DNA of 64,000 nt, taken from positions 150,793-214,792 of the forward strand of contig CAWUHX010000395.1 of the NCBI GenBank assembly GCA_963922205.1, in the 5' to 3' direction. The DNA is from Romanomermis culicivorax. Taxonomy: Eukaryota > Nematoda > Enoplea > Mermithida > Mermithidae. The translations under genes and the position numbers were made by a program. Below the pieces are notes generated by a model, which saw nothing but the letters and a program-made list of their open reading frames with translations, was not told the DNA's origin and searched no databases. Shown piece by piece: positions 1 to 9,668 of the stretch (positions within the stretch are counted from its first letter, which is position 1; every line of letters starts with the position of its first letter).

Positions 1-318
1 GGCTTCTATGTATTTTACTGTGTGCAGGTGTTGTTTACGATTTTTACGGGGGATTACGGTAGCTGTGGAATGTGTAGTTTAGTGTAGGTTCTAGGGGAAC
101 AGCTGCTGTTTGTGCAAATTAATTAGGGCATCTTAATTGGGCTACCGGGGTGTGAATGGGTCAAAATAAAGTACTTCACGTAATTTTGTAGGAATGTTTG
201 GGTGTGAATCCCAGACACCCTTGAGACCATAAAATGCAAATATTAATAATATTTAATAAATGTCTATCACATACAGTATGCTACATATTTACAGTACTGC
301 TTTAGCAGGTACGTTACA
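1..318 (-). mobile_element. LTR fragment, family A (3' LTR of a truncated copy)
   Basis: This is the right-hand part of a family A LTR, cut by the window edge. It matches the last third of the full LTRs at 1,798-2,699 and 23,658-24,575 and ends with the family terminus CGTTACA at 312-318. A purine-rich tract on the minus strand (GGAAGGAGGGAA, 319-330) directly abuts it, as expected for the polypurine tract next to a 3' LTR. The element therefore reads on the minus strand. Confidence 0.85.
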
Positions 319-1797
319 TTTCCCTCCTTCCGGAGTTGAACGTCCTCGTTCAAGGCTTTCGAGGTTGAGGAGGAGTGGGGGTAGATTCGATAGTTGCTTC
401 CCGAGGGTAGATAGGGGTTGTCTCGTTTACATGCACCATAAATGTAATATTCTTATGGGGGTGTTTGAGTGTAACGTTGGGGTGCATGAAATTTGTAACT
501 TTATAGGGCCCGTTTTGGCGAGGGAGGAATTTGGGAGTCAACCCTTGTTTACACGAATGATTTTTGTAGAGAATAAGATCACCTGCCTTGTAATGTATGT
601 TCTGAGCATGCTTGTTATACTGACGGGTATAGTGGGCATGGGCTTTTTGCAAACTTTTCTGCACGGTTGAGAGTGCTTCTGTAAAATGCGATTTTACACG
701 AAGGGCGTAATTGTCTAAATCAACCATATAGGACGTGGGGAAAAAATTTAAAGCTGCATCTGACGGCAGATTAGCTTGCCTACTGTGGAGTAATTAAAAT
801 GGGGGATATGATGTGCTATCATTTTTATGAATGTTGAGCGAAAAAAGGCATAGGGCAGATAAGTATCCCAATCAGTGTGATTTGAATTGATGTACATGCG
901 GATACGGGTGGCTAAGGTTTGGTTGCAACGCTCAACTTCCCCATTGGCAATGGGATGATATGGGGTAGTGTGAATTTTCTGTGTATTGCATAAACTGGTG
1001 ATCCGTGAGAAGAGATTGGATACAAAATCGGAGCCACGATCACAATGGATGATTTTTGGGGACCCATGACGGCAAACAATTTCGGTTACGAATAGCTTGG
1101 CAATAGTGGCTGCAGTGATGTCAGGGGTCCGGAATGCCTCTACATACTTTGTGAAATAATCGATGAAAACGACGATGAATCGGTTGCCGTCTTCAGTGAG
1201 GGGTAACGGTCCCATGCAATCAACACCAACTCGATCAAATGGGCCAGTCGGCTGAATTGGTACCAAGTTTGCATGTACTTTGTGCCTAAGAGCTTTCTGT
1301 GTCTGGCATGGGTGGCAAGTTTTGCAGTAACGTTTGATATCACGGCTCATTTGGGGCCAAAAGTATTTCTGTCTGAGCAAGTGTAAAGTTTTCCTGGCCG
1401 CAAAATGCCCTGTGAACTTGCTGTCATGATGTGAGGCGATGAGATGCTGGACTCGCGACTTGGGAATGTATAGTTTTGCCTGTTTGTTGACTATACGGAA
1501 GAGAATGTTTTGATGCACTGCGAATTTGATCAGAGTAAGGGGGTGTTTTGGGCAATTTTTGCTAAAATGCTTTTGACAGGTGGATCAGTGCGTTGGAGTT
1601 TGGCAAAATTTTTTTGTTTTTCTTCTTGTTCAGTTGCTTCAGCTTCCAAAACCGAATTGATAGTGGATAGTTGGGGGTGGGTTTCGAGTTGCTCAATGTC
1701 AAAGGATTGCTTTGCTGTCTGTGAGGGGAATCGAGAAACAGCATCTGCGTTGCAGTTAGCAGTGCCTTTTTTAGGTCGAATGTCGAGTTGAATACCT
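319..1797 (-). pseudogene. Degenerate 3' end of family A pol (RNase H end and integrase)
   Basis: The minus strand encodes, in three broken pieces, the end of RNase H (1,530-1,797), the integrase zinc-binding HHCC region and D,D-35-E catalytic core (748-1,518; motifs VDCMGPL, HCDRGSDF and NGEVERCNQTL are visible), and the integrase C-terminal part (350-727). Compared with the copy at 16,546-19,949 it has frameshifts near 1,550 (one T fewer in a T run) and near 840. The upstream end stops abruptly at 1,797, in RNase H, against the next LTR. It cannot make a functional integrase. The abrupt junction suggests truncation or recombination between tandem copies. Confidence 0.85.
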
Positions 1798-2699
1798 TGT
1801 AACGACCAGATTTCCGTGAGGTACTTTACTTGGACCAATCGGTCGATACGGCGGGGCAAATAACGGGACGGGGGCACGGGCGTACGATTACAATAAAACA
1901 AGGGGGATCGACGGTCGCTTGAACGTCGACAATAAACGCGCTTCGAATTAAAATACGGACGGGGGCCTCGGTTTAAGTGCTTTCGAATAGTCGGCCGCTT
2001 GCAAATATATAAAGACGGGGCGAGCGCGGAAGTCAAAACGGAAACAACCACAAGAATAAGAATCAGAATAATGATCAAAATCACGCTTTGCTTCTTCTTT
2101 TATATGGCGATTTTGGCCACTCCCTGGGCGCTGCGGGAGGTCGAGCTTCTGTCCATCTTCTTCCGCCAATCGTCGTTTCCGGCTACGCTTTTAATGCTTT
2201 CTTAGTTACGCCTCTCTAATGCTTTTCTGGTACCGTATGCTTTCTGTGCTTCACTTGCTTTCTACGGTGGGCTTGGCCACACCTTTGTGCTTCTGTGCAT
2301 GCTTCCTGTATCGGTTTCTCTGTATACACATGTTTTGTGGGGCCGCCGCTACTGTTACACTTGAGACTACTGTACGGCGGGGCTTCTACGTATTTTACTG
2401 TGTGCAGGTGTTGTTTACGATTTTTATGGGGGATTACTGTAGCTGTGGAATGTGTAGTTTAGTGTAGGTTCTAGGGGAACAGCTGCCGTTTGTGCAAATT
2501 AATTAGGGCATCTTAATTGGGCTACTGGGGTGTGAACGGATCAAAATAAAGTACTTCACGTAATTTTGTAGGAATGTTTGGGTGTGAATCCCAGACATCC
2601 TTGAGACGATGAAATGTGAAAATAAAATAATATCTAATAAATGTCTATTACATACAGTATGCTACATATTTACAGTACTGCTTTAGCAGGTACGTTACA
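1798..2699 (-). repeat. Family A 3' LTR (902 bp)
   Basis: This full-length LTR begins TGTAACG and ends CGTTACA, inverted termini of TG...CA type. It is nearly the same as 23,658-24,575 and as the reverse complement of 25,338-26,239. The short open frames inside it are repeated in each LTR copy and are not regarded as genes. Confidence 0.9.
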
Positions 2700-2730
2700 T
2701 TTCCCTCCTTCCGGAGTTGAACGTCCTCGT

Positions 2731-3093
2731 TCAAGGCTTTCGAGGTTGAGGAGGGGTGGGGGTAGATGCGATAGTTGCTTTCCGAGGGTAGAAAGGGGTT
2801 GTTTCCTTTACATGCACCGTAAATGTAATATTCTTATGGGGGTGTTTGAGTGTAACGTTGGGGTACATGAAATTTGTAACTGTATAGGGCCCGTTCTGGC
2901 GAGGGAGGAATTTGGGAGTCAGCCCTTGTTTACACGAATGATTTTTGTAGAGAATAAGATCACCTGCCTTGTAATGTATGTTCTAAGGCATGCTTGTTAT
3001 ACTGACGGGTATAGTGGGCTTGGGCTTTTTGCAAACTTTTCTGCACGGTTGAGAGTGCTTCTGTGAAATGCGATTTTACACAAAGGGCGTAAT
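2731..3093 (-). pseudogene. Integrase C-terminal end of the large family A copy
   Basis: This is the distal end of the family A integrase, homologous to 350-727 (GPY-type C-terminal region; the stop is on the minus strand at 2,731-2,733). It was separated from the rest of pol, which resumes at 16,546, by the family B insertion. The TAAT at 3,090-3,093 recurs at 16,542-16,545, so the two parts were contiguous before that event. Confidence 0.8.
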
Positions 3094-3485
3094 TGTAATG
3101 GTTTAGGTATGTGGGTGGTATTGTGCCTGGGTTCTAGCTACAAGTAGCATTATGAGTTTGGTCTATAGATGTTCCTGACCTCCCTCCTAGCACACACACA
3201 CTGGTCTAATGTGCAGCAAATTTACTAAAGAAAACGACTGACTCGTGCATACACAAAATTGACCTACTGAACGAAAACAAAAAGAAATATGCATCCAAAA
3301 ATACTTAGCATAATATAAACAAAGTGGCGATATGAAACAATAACAAAGATGGAAAAAATAAGCTTATATTACAAACGAAATATGAGTACAAATGAAACTA
3401 TAGACATTGGAAAAAGACGAAAAAAATGCAAAAAATGAAAACATGGGTGGTCCAAAAATATACAGGGTGTCTCAAATATCTTACA
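3094..3485 (-). repeat. Family B 3' LTR
   Basis: This 392-bp repeat is identical in length to 16,150-16,541. Spot comparison shows at least one base change (an A/G difference near 3,151). The TSD TAAT precedes it. The adjacent 3,486-3,674 is untranslated and AT-rich and lacks a strong polypurine tract. Confidence 0.93.
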
Positions 3486-3674
3486 CGCTACCTACTTCAA
3501 GGTGAGCTCCTGCGAACAAAACAAAAAGCATAAAAAACATGGAATTAAAAAGAAAAAGAAAAAAAACACGACACAACACAAAAGTAAACAAATTAATGAC
3601 TGTACGACAATAATAAAAAAAAATTCCTTCGAAAATTAATTTTTTTAAAAAAATGACAATGTCATTCACATGTT

Positions 3675-5573
3675 TCAATGACGTCGACTGTGACTTTGAT
3701 CCCGATCACGATCCCAAGCATTTGGCGGGTGCCGATAATCGTATCCCCCTTTGTATTCTTTGTTTGGGTAACCCCTCTCTCTGTGACTATGCGGATATTG
3801 TTTGAAATTGACTTTTGGTGACGAAAGATTCGAATTATAATAAGAATGATGTACATCATCAATTTTCACATCGTAACGCTTCTTTTTAAAGTTGTGGTAA
3901 GATCGAGATGATTCATAGTGATCCGATTGAGATCTGGATACATAATTGTCTCGTTTTCTGTGATCAGACAGCCCTGAATTTTGTTCAGAACCTTTCTGAT
4001 CAACAGATGATGATGGTACAAATTTCGAAAGAATTAGTTCAATTTTGTTGAAGAATTTATCAGCATCGCAAGAGTTTTTAAATCCAAAGCCGTATAATTT
4101 TTTCGATTCAATGTCGATCCAATTGATGAAGATCGAATTGCTCCTATCAAGTTGCGAGGGCGTAGTAATATGGCTGCACAATGGTGGCTTGCAATACAAG
4201 CTCGCAACAAAATATTGTTCCTGATATGTAGTGATTAAAATAGGTAGAGGATCAGGTGTTACCTCTATCCAGTTCATATCATGTTCTTGATTCAAAATGT
4301 ACAGCTGGGCGCAAGTATTATAAATGTGGTGATGTTGATGAAAATTCGAAAATCTATATTCATCGTCCTGCGTTTCCACTTTGATGAGAAGATCCGTAAA
4401 TTTTTTGATCCAATTCAGTTGATCATTAGGCGATGAAATATCATTGAACTCGAGACGTAATTGTTGCAAGATATTCAAATTTTTTGTCGCTATAGGATCC
4501 TGTGTCCATTTATTAAAGTCGAATGTCATTTTTGGTAATACGGTCGAACATTTATTGTAAGGCACCGAGAGTGAAGGTCGTTTTTGTCGACATAGGTTGA
4601 TGCGCTCATGAATCGTGAGGGGCTGACATTGCCGTGGATTTTGATCAATGGATTTCGATTTTTTCTTGTTCTTTCGTTGCTTCTTCTGTTTTCCATCTTG
4701 GGTCAGCTTATAATTTGGTCTAATTCCATTAAAGTTTACACGTGAGAACATGAGATTACATAAAATTGATAACGCAGAACGAATATAAGAAACTTCATTG
4801 AGTTGATGACACAACTTGATTAAGTTACGAGAATAAAAACGGAACTTTGCATAAGTATAATTTGTTCGCAACAAAGGAGCACGTGGCATTAACTTACGAT
4901 AGATGTTAAGTTCACTGACATAAGATTTCACGAGTTTGAACAATAAATCCGGGAGCTCACGCGATTTACGCAACCCTTTTGGCATCCCCAGGACCACAAG
5001 AACAGGATAATTAGAGTCGACAACTTCCGAATCCATATTTGAAGGACTCGTAGCTTCTACATTCGTTGCTTGCATAATCTCCTCATGATTTTCTCTGCAA
5101 TCGTCATTATTATCGACCTGAATGGGAAAATTGTCTTGTTCTTCTGCATCTTGAATCACACCAACAAATACTTGAGGTGAAGACTGTTCCAATGTCTGAG
5201 TGGGACAGGCTTGCATCTCTTCCTCATAATCTGAAATTGGATCATAAGAACTTGGGCTTGAGTTCAATGTCTGAGTGAAATCAGCCTTCTGTTCAATATT
5301 CATAACTCCACTAATTGTCTCATTGACTTGTTCTAGCTCCTCTTTTTGAATGGATTCAGCTCTTACCTCACCAGGAGTTTGATCATCAATAACTTGCATA
5401 CTGTCAAACAATTCGCTCATTTCTGTTTCCAGTTCCTGAGCTACTTTATCGTCGATTATATCCATATGGTCTAACAACATATCTTTGTCATTGTTAGAGT
5501 CTAAAGTTTGTTCAGACTCCACTTTGACAGACTGATCAACGTGGGGACTTGAAATTCGTTGATTTTCCTCCAT
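3675..5573 (-). CDS. Family B accessory gene, downstream part: EVH1-like domain and Arg-rich tail
   Basis: This 632-residue open frame lies where env would be expected in a Ty3-like element. Residues 1-190 are acidic and Gln/Ser-rich with two TQT motifs (100-102, 125-127). Residues 200-290 look helical. A basic cluster (about 294-308) follows. Residues 418-517 resemble an EVH1/WH1 fold (the Ena/VASP, Homer, SPRED and DCP1 superfamily): an AQLYILN strand, an NWIEV strand, then FINWIDIE and KLYGFGF with a final helix DADKFFNKIELIL. The tail from about 535 is rich in Ser, Arg, Tyr and His and could bind RNA. The Met at 5,573 is probably internal: across the TTAA foldback insertion (5,605-8,672) the frame continues from the gene piece at 8,626-9,579. 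No homolog is recognised for the whole protein; the EVH1 call is by eye. Confidence 0.6.
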   Translation of the reverse strand: MEENQRISSPHVDQSVKVESEQTLDSNNDKDMLLDHMDIIDDKVAQELETEMSELFDSMQVIDDQTPGEVRAESIQKEELEQVNETISGVMNIEQKADFTQTLNSSPSSYDPISDYEEEMQACPTQTLEQSSPQVFVGVIQDAEEQDNFPIQVDNNDDCRENHEEIMQATNVEATSPSNMDSEVVDSNYPVLVVLGMPKGLRKSRELPDLLFKLVKSYVSELNIYRKLMPRAPLLRTNYTYAKFRFYSRNLIKLCHQLNEVSYIRSALSILCNLMFSRVNFNGIRPNYKLTQDGKQKKQRKNKKKSKSIDQNPRQCQPLTIHERINLCRQKRPSLSVPYNKCSTVLPKMTFDFNKWTQDPIATKNLNILQQLRLEFNDISSPNDQLNWIKKFTDLLIKVETQDDEYRFSNFHQHHHIYNTCAQLYILNQEHDMNWIEVTPDPLPILITTYQEQYFVASLYCKPPLCSHITTPSQLDRSNSIFINWIDIESKKLYGFGFKNSCDADKFFNKIELILSKFVPSSSVDQKGSEQNSGLSDHRKRDNYVSRSQSDHYESSRSYHNFKKKRYDVKIDDVHHSYYNSNLSSPKVNFKQYPHSHRERGYPNKEYKGGYDYRHPPNAWDRDRDQSHSRRH

Positions 5574-5604
5574 AATTTTGTCTACATTTCGCTCTGGAAA
5601 AGAC

Positions 5605-8600
5605 TTAAGACACGATTTCTGAGAGATTCTACCTTTTTTTACATAGGCCTATGATAAGTTGAAAATTAATCATTCCTCAAAATCAGATATTTTGGGTAGT
5701 TTCGTGCGCTGAGTTTCATGGTACCATTCGTTTTGCTTATAAACGAAAATTTGCGCCCCTACAGTATGCCAAAATTTGAAAATTGATGATTTTTTTGCAT
5801 TTTTCAGTGGTCTTACTATCCAAGTGATATTTCATGATCGGATTGATCTTATTTGATGAAGGAATATTCATTTTACAGAGGAGAGAATAAGCTCTCTTCT
5901 GATGTAACATGTACAGTAAACGATTGCATATTACACTTTTTAATAGAGTTTAAAGTGTCAAAAACGAGCCGTCAAAATTGAAAAAATTTTGTTTATGGGC
6001 ACTCCCGAGCACCTTCCCATTGGAAGCCGCAGAATTTTATTTTCTTATATTGTAGCTCATGCATTTTTACTGCTTTGGTTAAATTTTCATCAAAATTTTT
6101 GTACCGTTTTGGGAGCTGCACTGCTCTGAAGAAGGCATACTTATGAAAATTCCATAAAAATCATTATATTTGCCAGGTGGCCCTTGTCTACCCCTTGGGA
6201 TATATTTATTACCTGCACTGCAGAATTATCAAGCAACTAACAGACTATAGTTTGATGTATTAATTGTTTCACAAGCAAACATCTTACACTCTGCAAGAAA
6301 GTTTTAACAGTCAAAAAGTAGAAGCGAAAATGAAGAAAAATCCTGATTGGAGGCCCTCCAGAGCACTTTCACCTACCATGCCCCAGAATTTTATCTTTTT
6401 ATTATACTGTTCACACATTTCTACAGTAGATGTGAAAGCAGCATAGCGATTCGAATACCCCTGAAGAGCTACATAGATCCAAAGAAAGCAAATTCCAGAA
6501 AATTGTTCAAAAATCAATAAATTGTTTTTGGCATTTTTGTGTTTTTATGGAGTAGGTTCATTATATCAATACAGGAACCGGAAAATACATTAAAAAGGCC
6601 ACAACTTTTCAGACATGTTGTAGAAAAACAGTGATTTATGATTCTAACTGCCTTTTCATCTACTTGATGAATTTTGTTTAATTCTGTTGAGTCACTGATC
6701 TAAAAGGATTATAGAAGCAGGCCTATGCCCAATCAATTTTTACCAAACTGATTCAAGTCACTTATCTAAAAAGATGATACAAGCACCTGAAAAGATGATA
6801 CAAGCACAAACCTCACAAGGTCTATGTCATTCACCTGAAAAAGATTAATCATGAGGTTCGCTGTGCGAATTGTTGCAGTGATCTTCAGATCAGAACTAAG
6901 CAGAATAAATTTCGTGTCTGTTGATCTAAACATATCAGAGTGAAAAGATAAAAAGACATGTGCCAACCATAGATGTATGGCCATCATATAAGGAAATTGT
7001 CTTTTAATCTTACAGCAATCTGCACTGTACCAAAGATGTAGCATACCCTGAATGTAGCAACAGAAGTATAGGAACCCCAGCCTTAAAATCAACAGGGTCT
7101 CTGCAAATTCAAAAAAACATGCAAAAAAAGGCAAAAACGCTCCTGGGATCTCAAAAACTGTTGGGCCCAAAATCTAGACATTTTGTATGTGTAATTGGGG
7201 TCGAGTTTCATTGGTAAATTTATGAGTGCGGCTAATAATCTGATAATAATGATAACACAAAGTACTCATTTCTTTTCAAATAAGCCTTCTAACAAAAATT
7301 TTTCCAAGATTTGCTGTATGAGTAGAAAAAAAATCGTCAATGGTGATTTAGATTAGTGATTTGTTCCTGAGATTAGTCATATCCCTAAATGTATATGACA
7401 AACGTGAAATGACTTGCAAATACAGGTATCAACCTGCTATTCACACAGCGGGCTTTATGATTTTTCTTTTTCAGGTGAATGACATAGACTTTGTGAGGCT
7501 TGATTAGGCTGGGGGCTTGTATCATCCTTTTGGATTAGTGACTTCAATCAGCTTGGTGAAAATTGATTGGGGACTGGGTGCTTATATCATTTTAGATCAG
7601 TGACTCAACGAATTGAACAAAATTTATCAAGTAGACAAAAAAGTTAAAATCATAAATCACTGTTTTTCTACAACATGTCTGAAACGTTGTGGTTTTTTGA
7701 TGTTTTTTCCGGTTCCAGTATTGATATAATGAACCTACTCCATAAAAACACAAAAAAGCAACAAAAAAATTGATTTTTGAGCGATTTTCAGGATTTTGTT
7801 TTCTTTGGATCTATGTAGGTCTTCAGGGTTATTCGAATCGCTATGCTGCTTTCACATCTACTGTAGAAATGTGTGAACAGTAGAATCAAAAGATAAAATT
7901 CTGGGGCATGGTAGGTGAAAGTGCTCTGGAGTGCCTCCAATCAGGATTTTTCTTCATTTTCGCTTCTACTTTTTGACTGTTAAAACTTTCTTGCAGAGTG
8001 TATAAATGTTTGCTTGTGAAACAATTAATACATCAAACTATAGTCTGTTAGTTGTTTGATAATTCTGCAGTACAGGTAATAAATATATCCCAAGGGATAG
8101 ACAAGGGCCACCTGGCAAATATAATGATTTTTATGGAATTTTCATAAGTATGCCTTCTTCAGAGCAGTGCAGCTCCCAAAACGGTACAAAAATTTTGATG
8201 AAAATTAAACCAAAGCAGTAAAAATGCGTCAGCTACAATATAAGAAAATAAAATTTTGCAGCTTCCAATGGGAAGGTGCTCGGGAGTGCCCATAAACAAA
8301 ATTTTTTCAATTTTGACGGCTCGTTTTTGACACTTTAAACTCTATTAAAAAGTGTAATATGCAATCATTTAGTGTAAATCTTACACCAAAAGAGAGCTTA
8401 TTCTCTCCTCTGTAAAATGAATATTTATTCATCAAATAAGATTAATCCGATCATGAAATATCGCTTGGATAGTAAGACCACTGAAAAATGCAAAAAAATC
8501 ATCAATTTTCAAACTTTGGCATACTGTAGCGGCGCGAATTTTCGTTTATAAGCAAAACGAATGGTACCATGGAACTCAGCGCACGAAACTACCCAAAATA

Positions 8601-8672
8601 TCTGATTTTGAGGTATGATTAATTTTCAACTTATCATAGGGAAAGTAGAACTTCTCAGAAATCGTGTCTTAA
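5605..8672. mobile_element. TTAA-flanked foldback transposon with about 1.2-kb inverted arms
   Basis: The arms 5,605-about 6,860 and about 7,447-8,672 are inverted copies with scattered differences; for example GACACGATTTCTGAG at 5,609 reappears reversed at 8,654-8,668, and the 5,690-5,870 block reappears at 8,430-8,610. TTAA bounds both ends (5,605-5,608 and 8,669-8,672), the target site typical of piggyBac-type elements, but the TIR start is not a canonical piggyBac end. The 590-bp centre has no convincing transposase. It splits the family B accessory gene and is thus the innermost level of a three-deep nest. A transcript through it would fold into a long hairpin. Confidence 0.8.
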
Positions 8673-9579
8673 AAACCCTGGCTCCTCTAGTCTTTATATG
8701 TAATGGCCAAGGTGACCATTCATCGATAACCTTTTTGCAAAGCTCAGAGGCAAAACTTTGTGATGCCTCTGGCCAGCAACGATTCTCACCTGTAAGCAAA
8801 AAGTATACACCAAGATCTAGAACCTGTGTAGCAATGCTTGCCATTTCAACTTGATTCCTGAAACTACAGATGTTTTGCTCCGGAGACCAATAATAGTCCC
8901 ACATCTGTATTTCCTGCTCTTGGGCTGTTTCAAAAAATAAAGAGAATAAATTATTCAATGACTGACATGGCAAATGCTTTGAGACATCACGATGTCCATA
9001 CATAGACGGGAAACCACCATTTTCTTCAGGTTGCCCTTCGTAAAAGTATCCAACATCGAATATTGACTTCGACTTTTTCACAACCTTACCTGGCAACCAA
9101 ACATCATGGTAACTGTTGCATGCTCCTAGTCCATACACAAATTTAGCTATGGCCGAGTCAGTCAAAATTTTGTAGAGACATTCTCTGCCATAACCTTCCT
9201 TGAAAAATATGTGATATGGCACAATAACTGTAAACGACTCAGAGAGAGTGGTGAATACAATTGAACGAGGCATGTAGACTGGAAAATATTCATCGGCCAA
9301 ATCAGAGTAACTTACCTCTCTGTACCCAATTGGAATTATAGACAGGATAGGAATACCACTGATGAGTATTTGGCGTAATTCCAACATCTTCTCATCAAAT
9401 TCGAAGGTATTTTTGACCATAATCAAGTTGTCAGCGTCTAAATTTGGGATGCGAGGGGTGCGATTGGTTTGAAGTTCCCAAATTGATCGCCAGTCATTTT
9501 CATCAGCAAATGGGGCTTTTTCACTGGGCAATCGTAAATCTAACAATGAACAAAGTTGTGGGGAAAAATACACAGACAA
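8626..9579 (-). CDS. Family B accessory gene, upstream part: degenerate RNase D/EXD-like domain
   Basis: This 317-residue open frame begins 89 bp after the pol stop. Residues about 51-262 follow the layout of the RNase D/WRN/EXD 3'-5' exonuclease fold: strand IPILSIIPI (78-84), strand SIVFTTL...FTVIVPY, helix ECLYKILTDSAIAKFVYG, then HDVWL, SIFDVGYF, SLNNLFSLFF and a final helical block ending VYFLL. The acidic residues that bind metal in active DEDD enzymes are not in the expected places, so it would be catalytically inactive, as in EXD1- or Egalitarian-type proteins. The last 13 residues and the stop come from the foldback arm starting at 8,668. Before that insertion the frame ran into 5,604-3,675, giving one protein of roughly 945 residues. 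The fold assignment is by eye. Confidence 0.5.
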   Translation of the reverse strand: MSVYFSPQLCSLLDLRLPSEKAPFADENDWRSIWELQTNRTPRIPNLDADNLIMVKNTFEFDEKMLELRQILISGIPILSIIPIGYREVSYSDLADEYFPVYMPRSIVFTTLSESFTVIVPYHIFFKEGYGRECLYKILTDSAIAKFVYGLGACNSYHDVWLPGKVVKKSKSIFDVGYFYEGQPEENGGFPSMYGHRDVSKHLPCQSLNNLFSLFFETAQEQEIQMWDYYWSPEQNICSFRNQVEMASIATQVLDLGVYFLLTGENRCWPEASQSFASELCKKVIDEWSPWPLHIKTRGARVFKTRFLRSSTFPMIS

Positions 9580-9668
9580 AGCAGGTTGAGAATTGTGTAC
9601 AACATCCTAGATTTTTTAGGATCTTGCAGGGCATAACAAGAATTCAAAATTTGCATGAATTCGAGTCT

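Noticed and set aside
260-670. Plus-strand open frame of 136 codons, repeated at 2,641-3,066
   Set aside because: It is the antisense shadow of integrase plus LTR, present wherever that DNA is duplicated; the minus-strand frame has the real motifs.
2219-2467. Cysteine-rich 76-82-codon frames in family A LTRs
   Set aside because: They occur in every LTR copy, have no recognisable domain and simply follow the repeat.
6766-7170. 134-codon minus frame in the foldback element, possible transposase
   Set aside because: Hydrophobic, compositionally random, overlaps the arm and lacks DDE or other transposase motifs.
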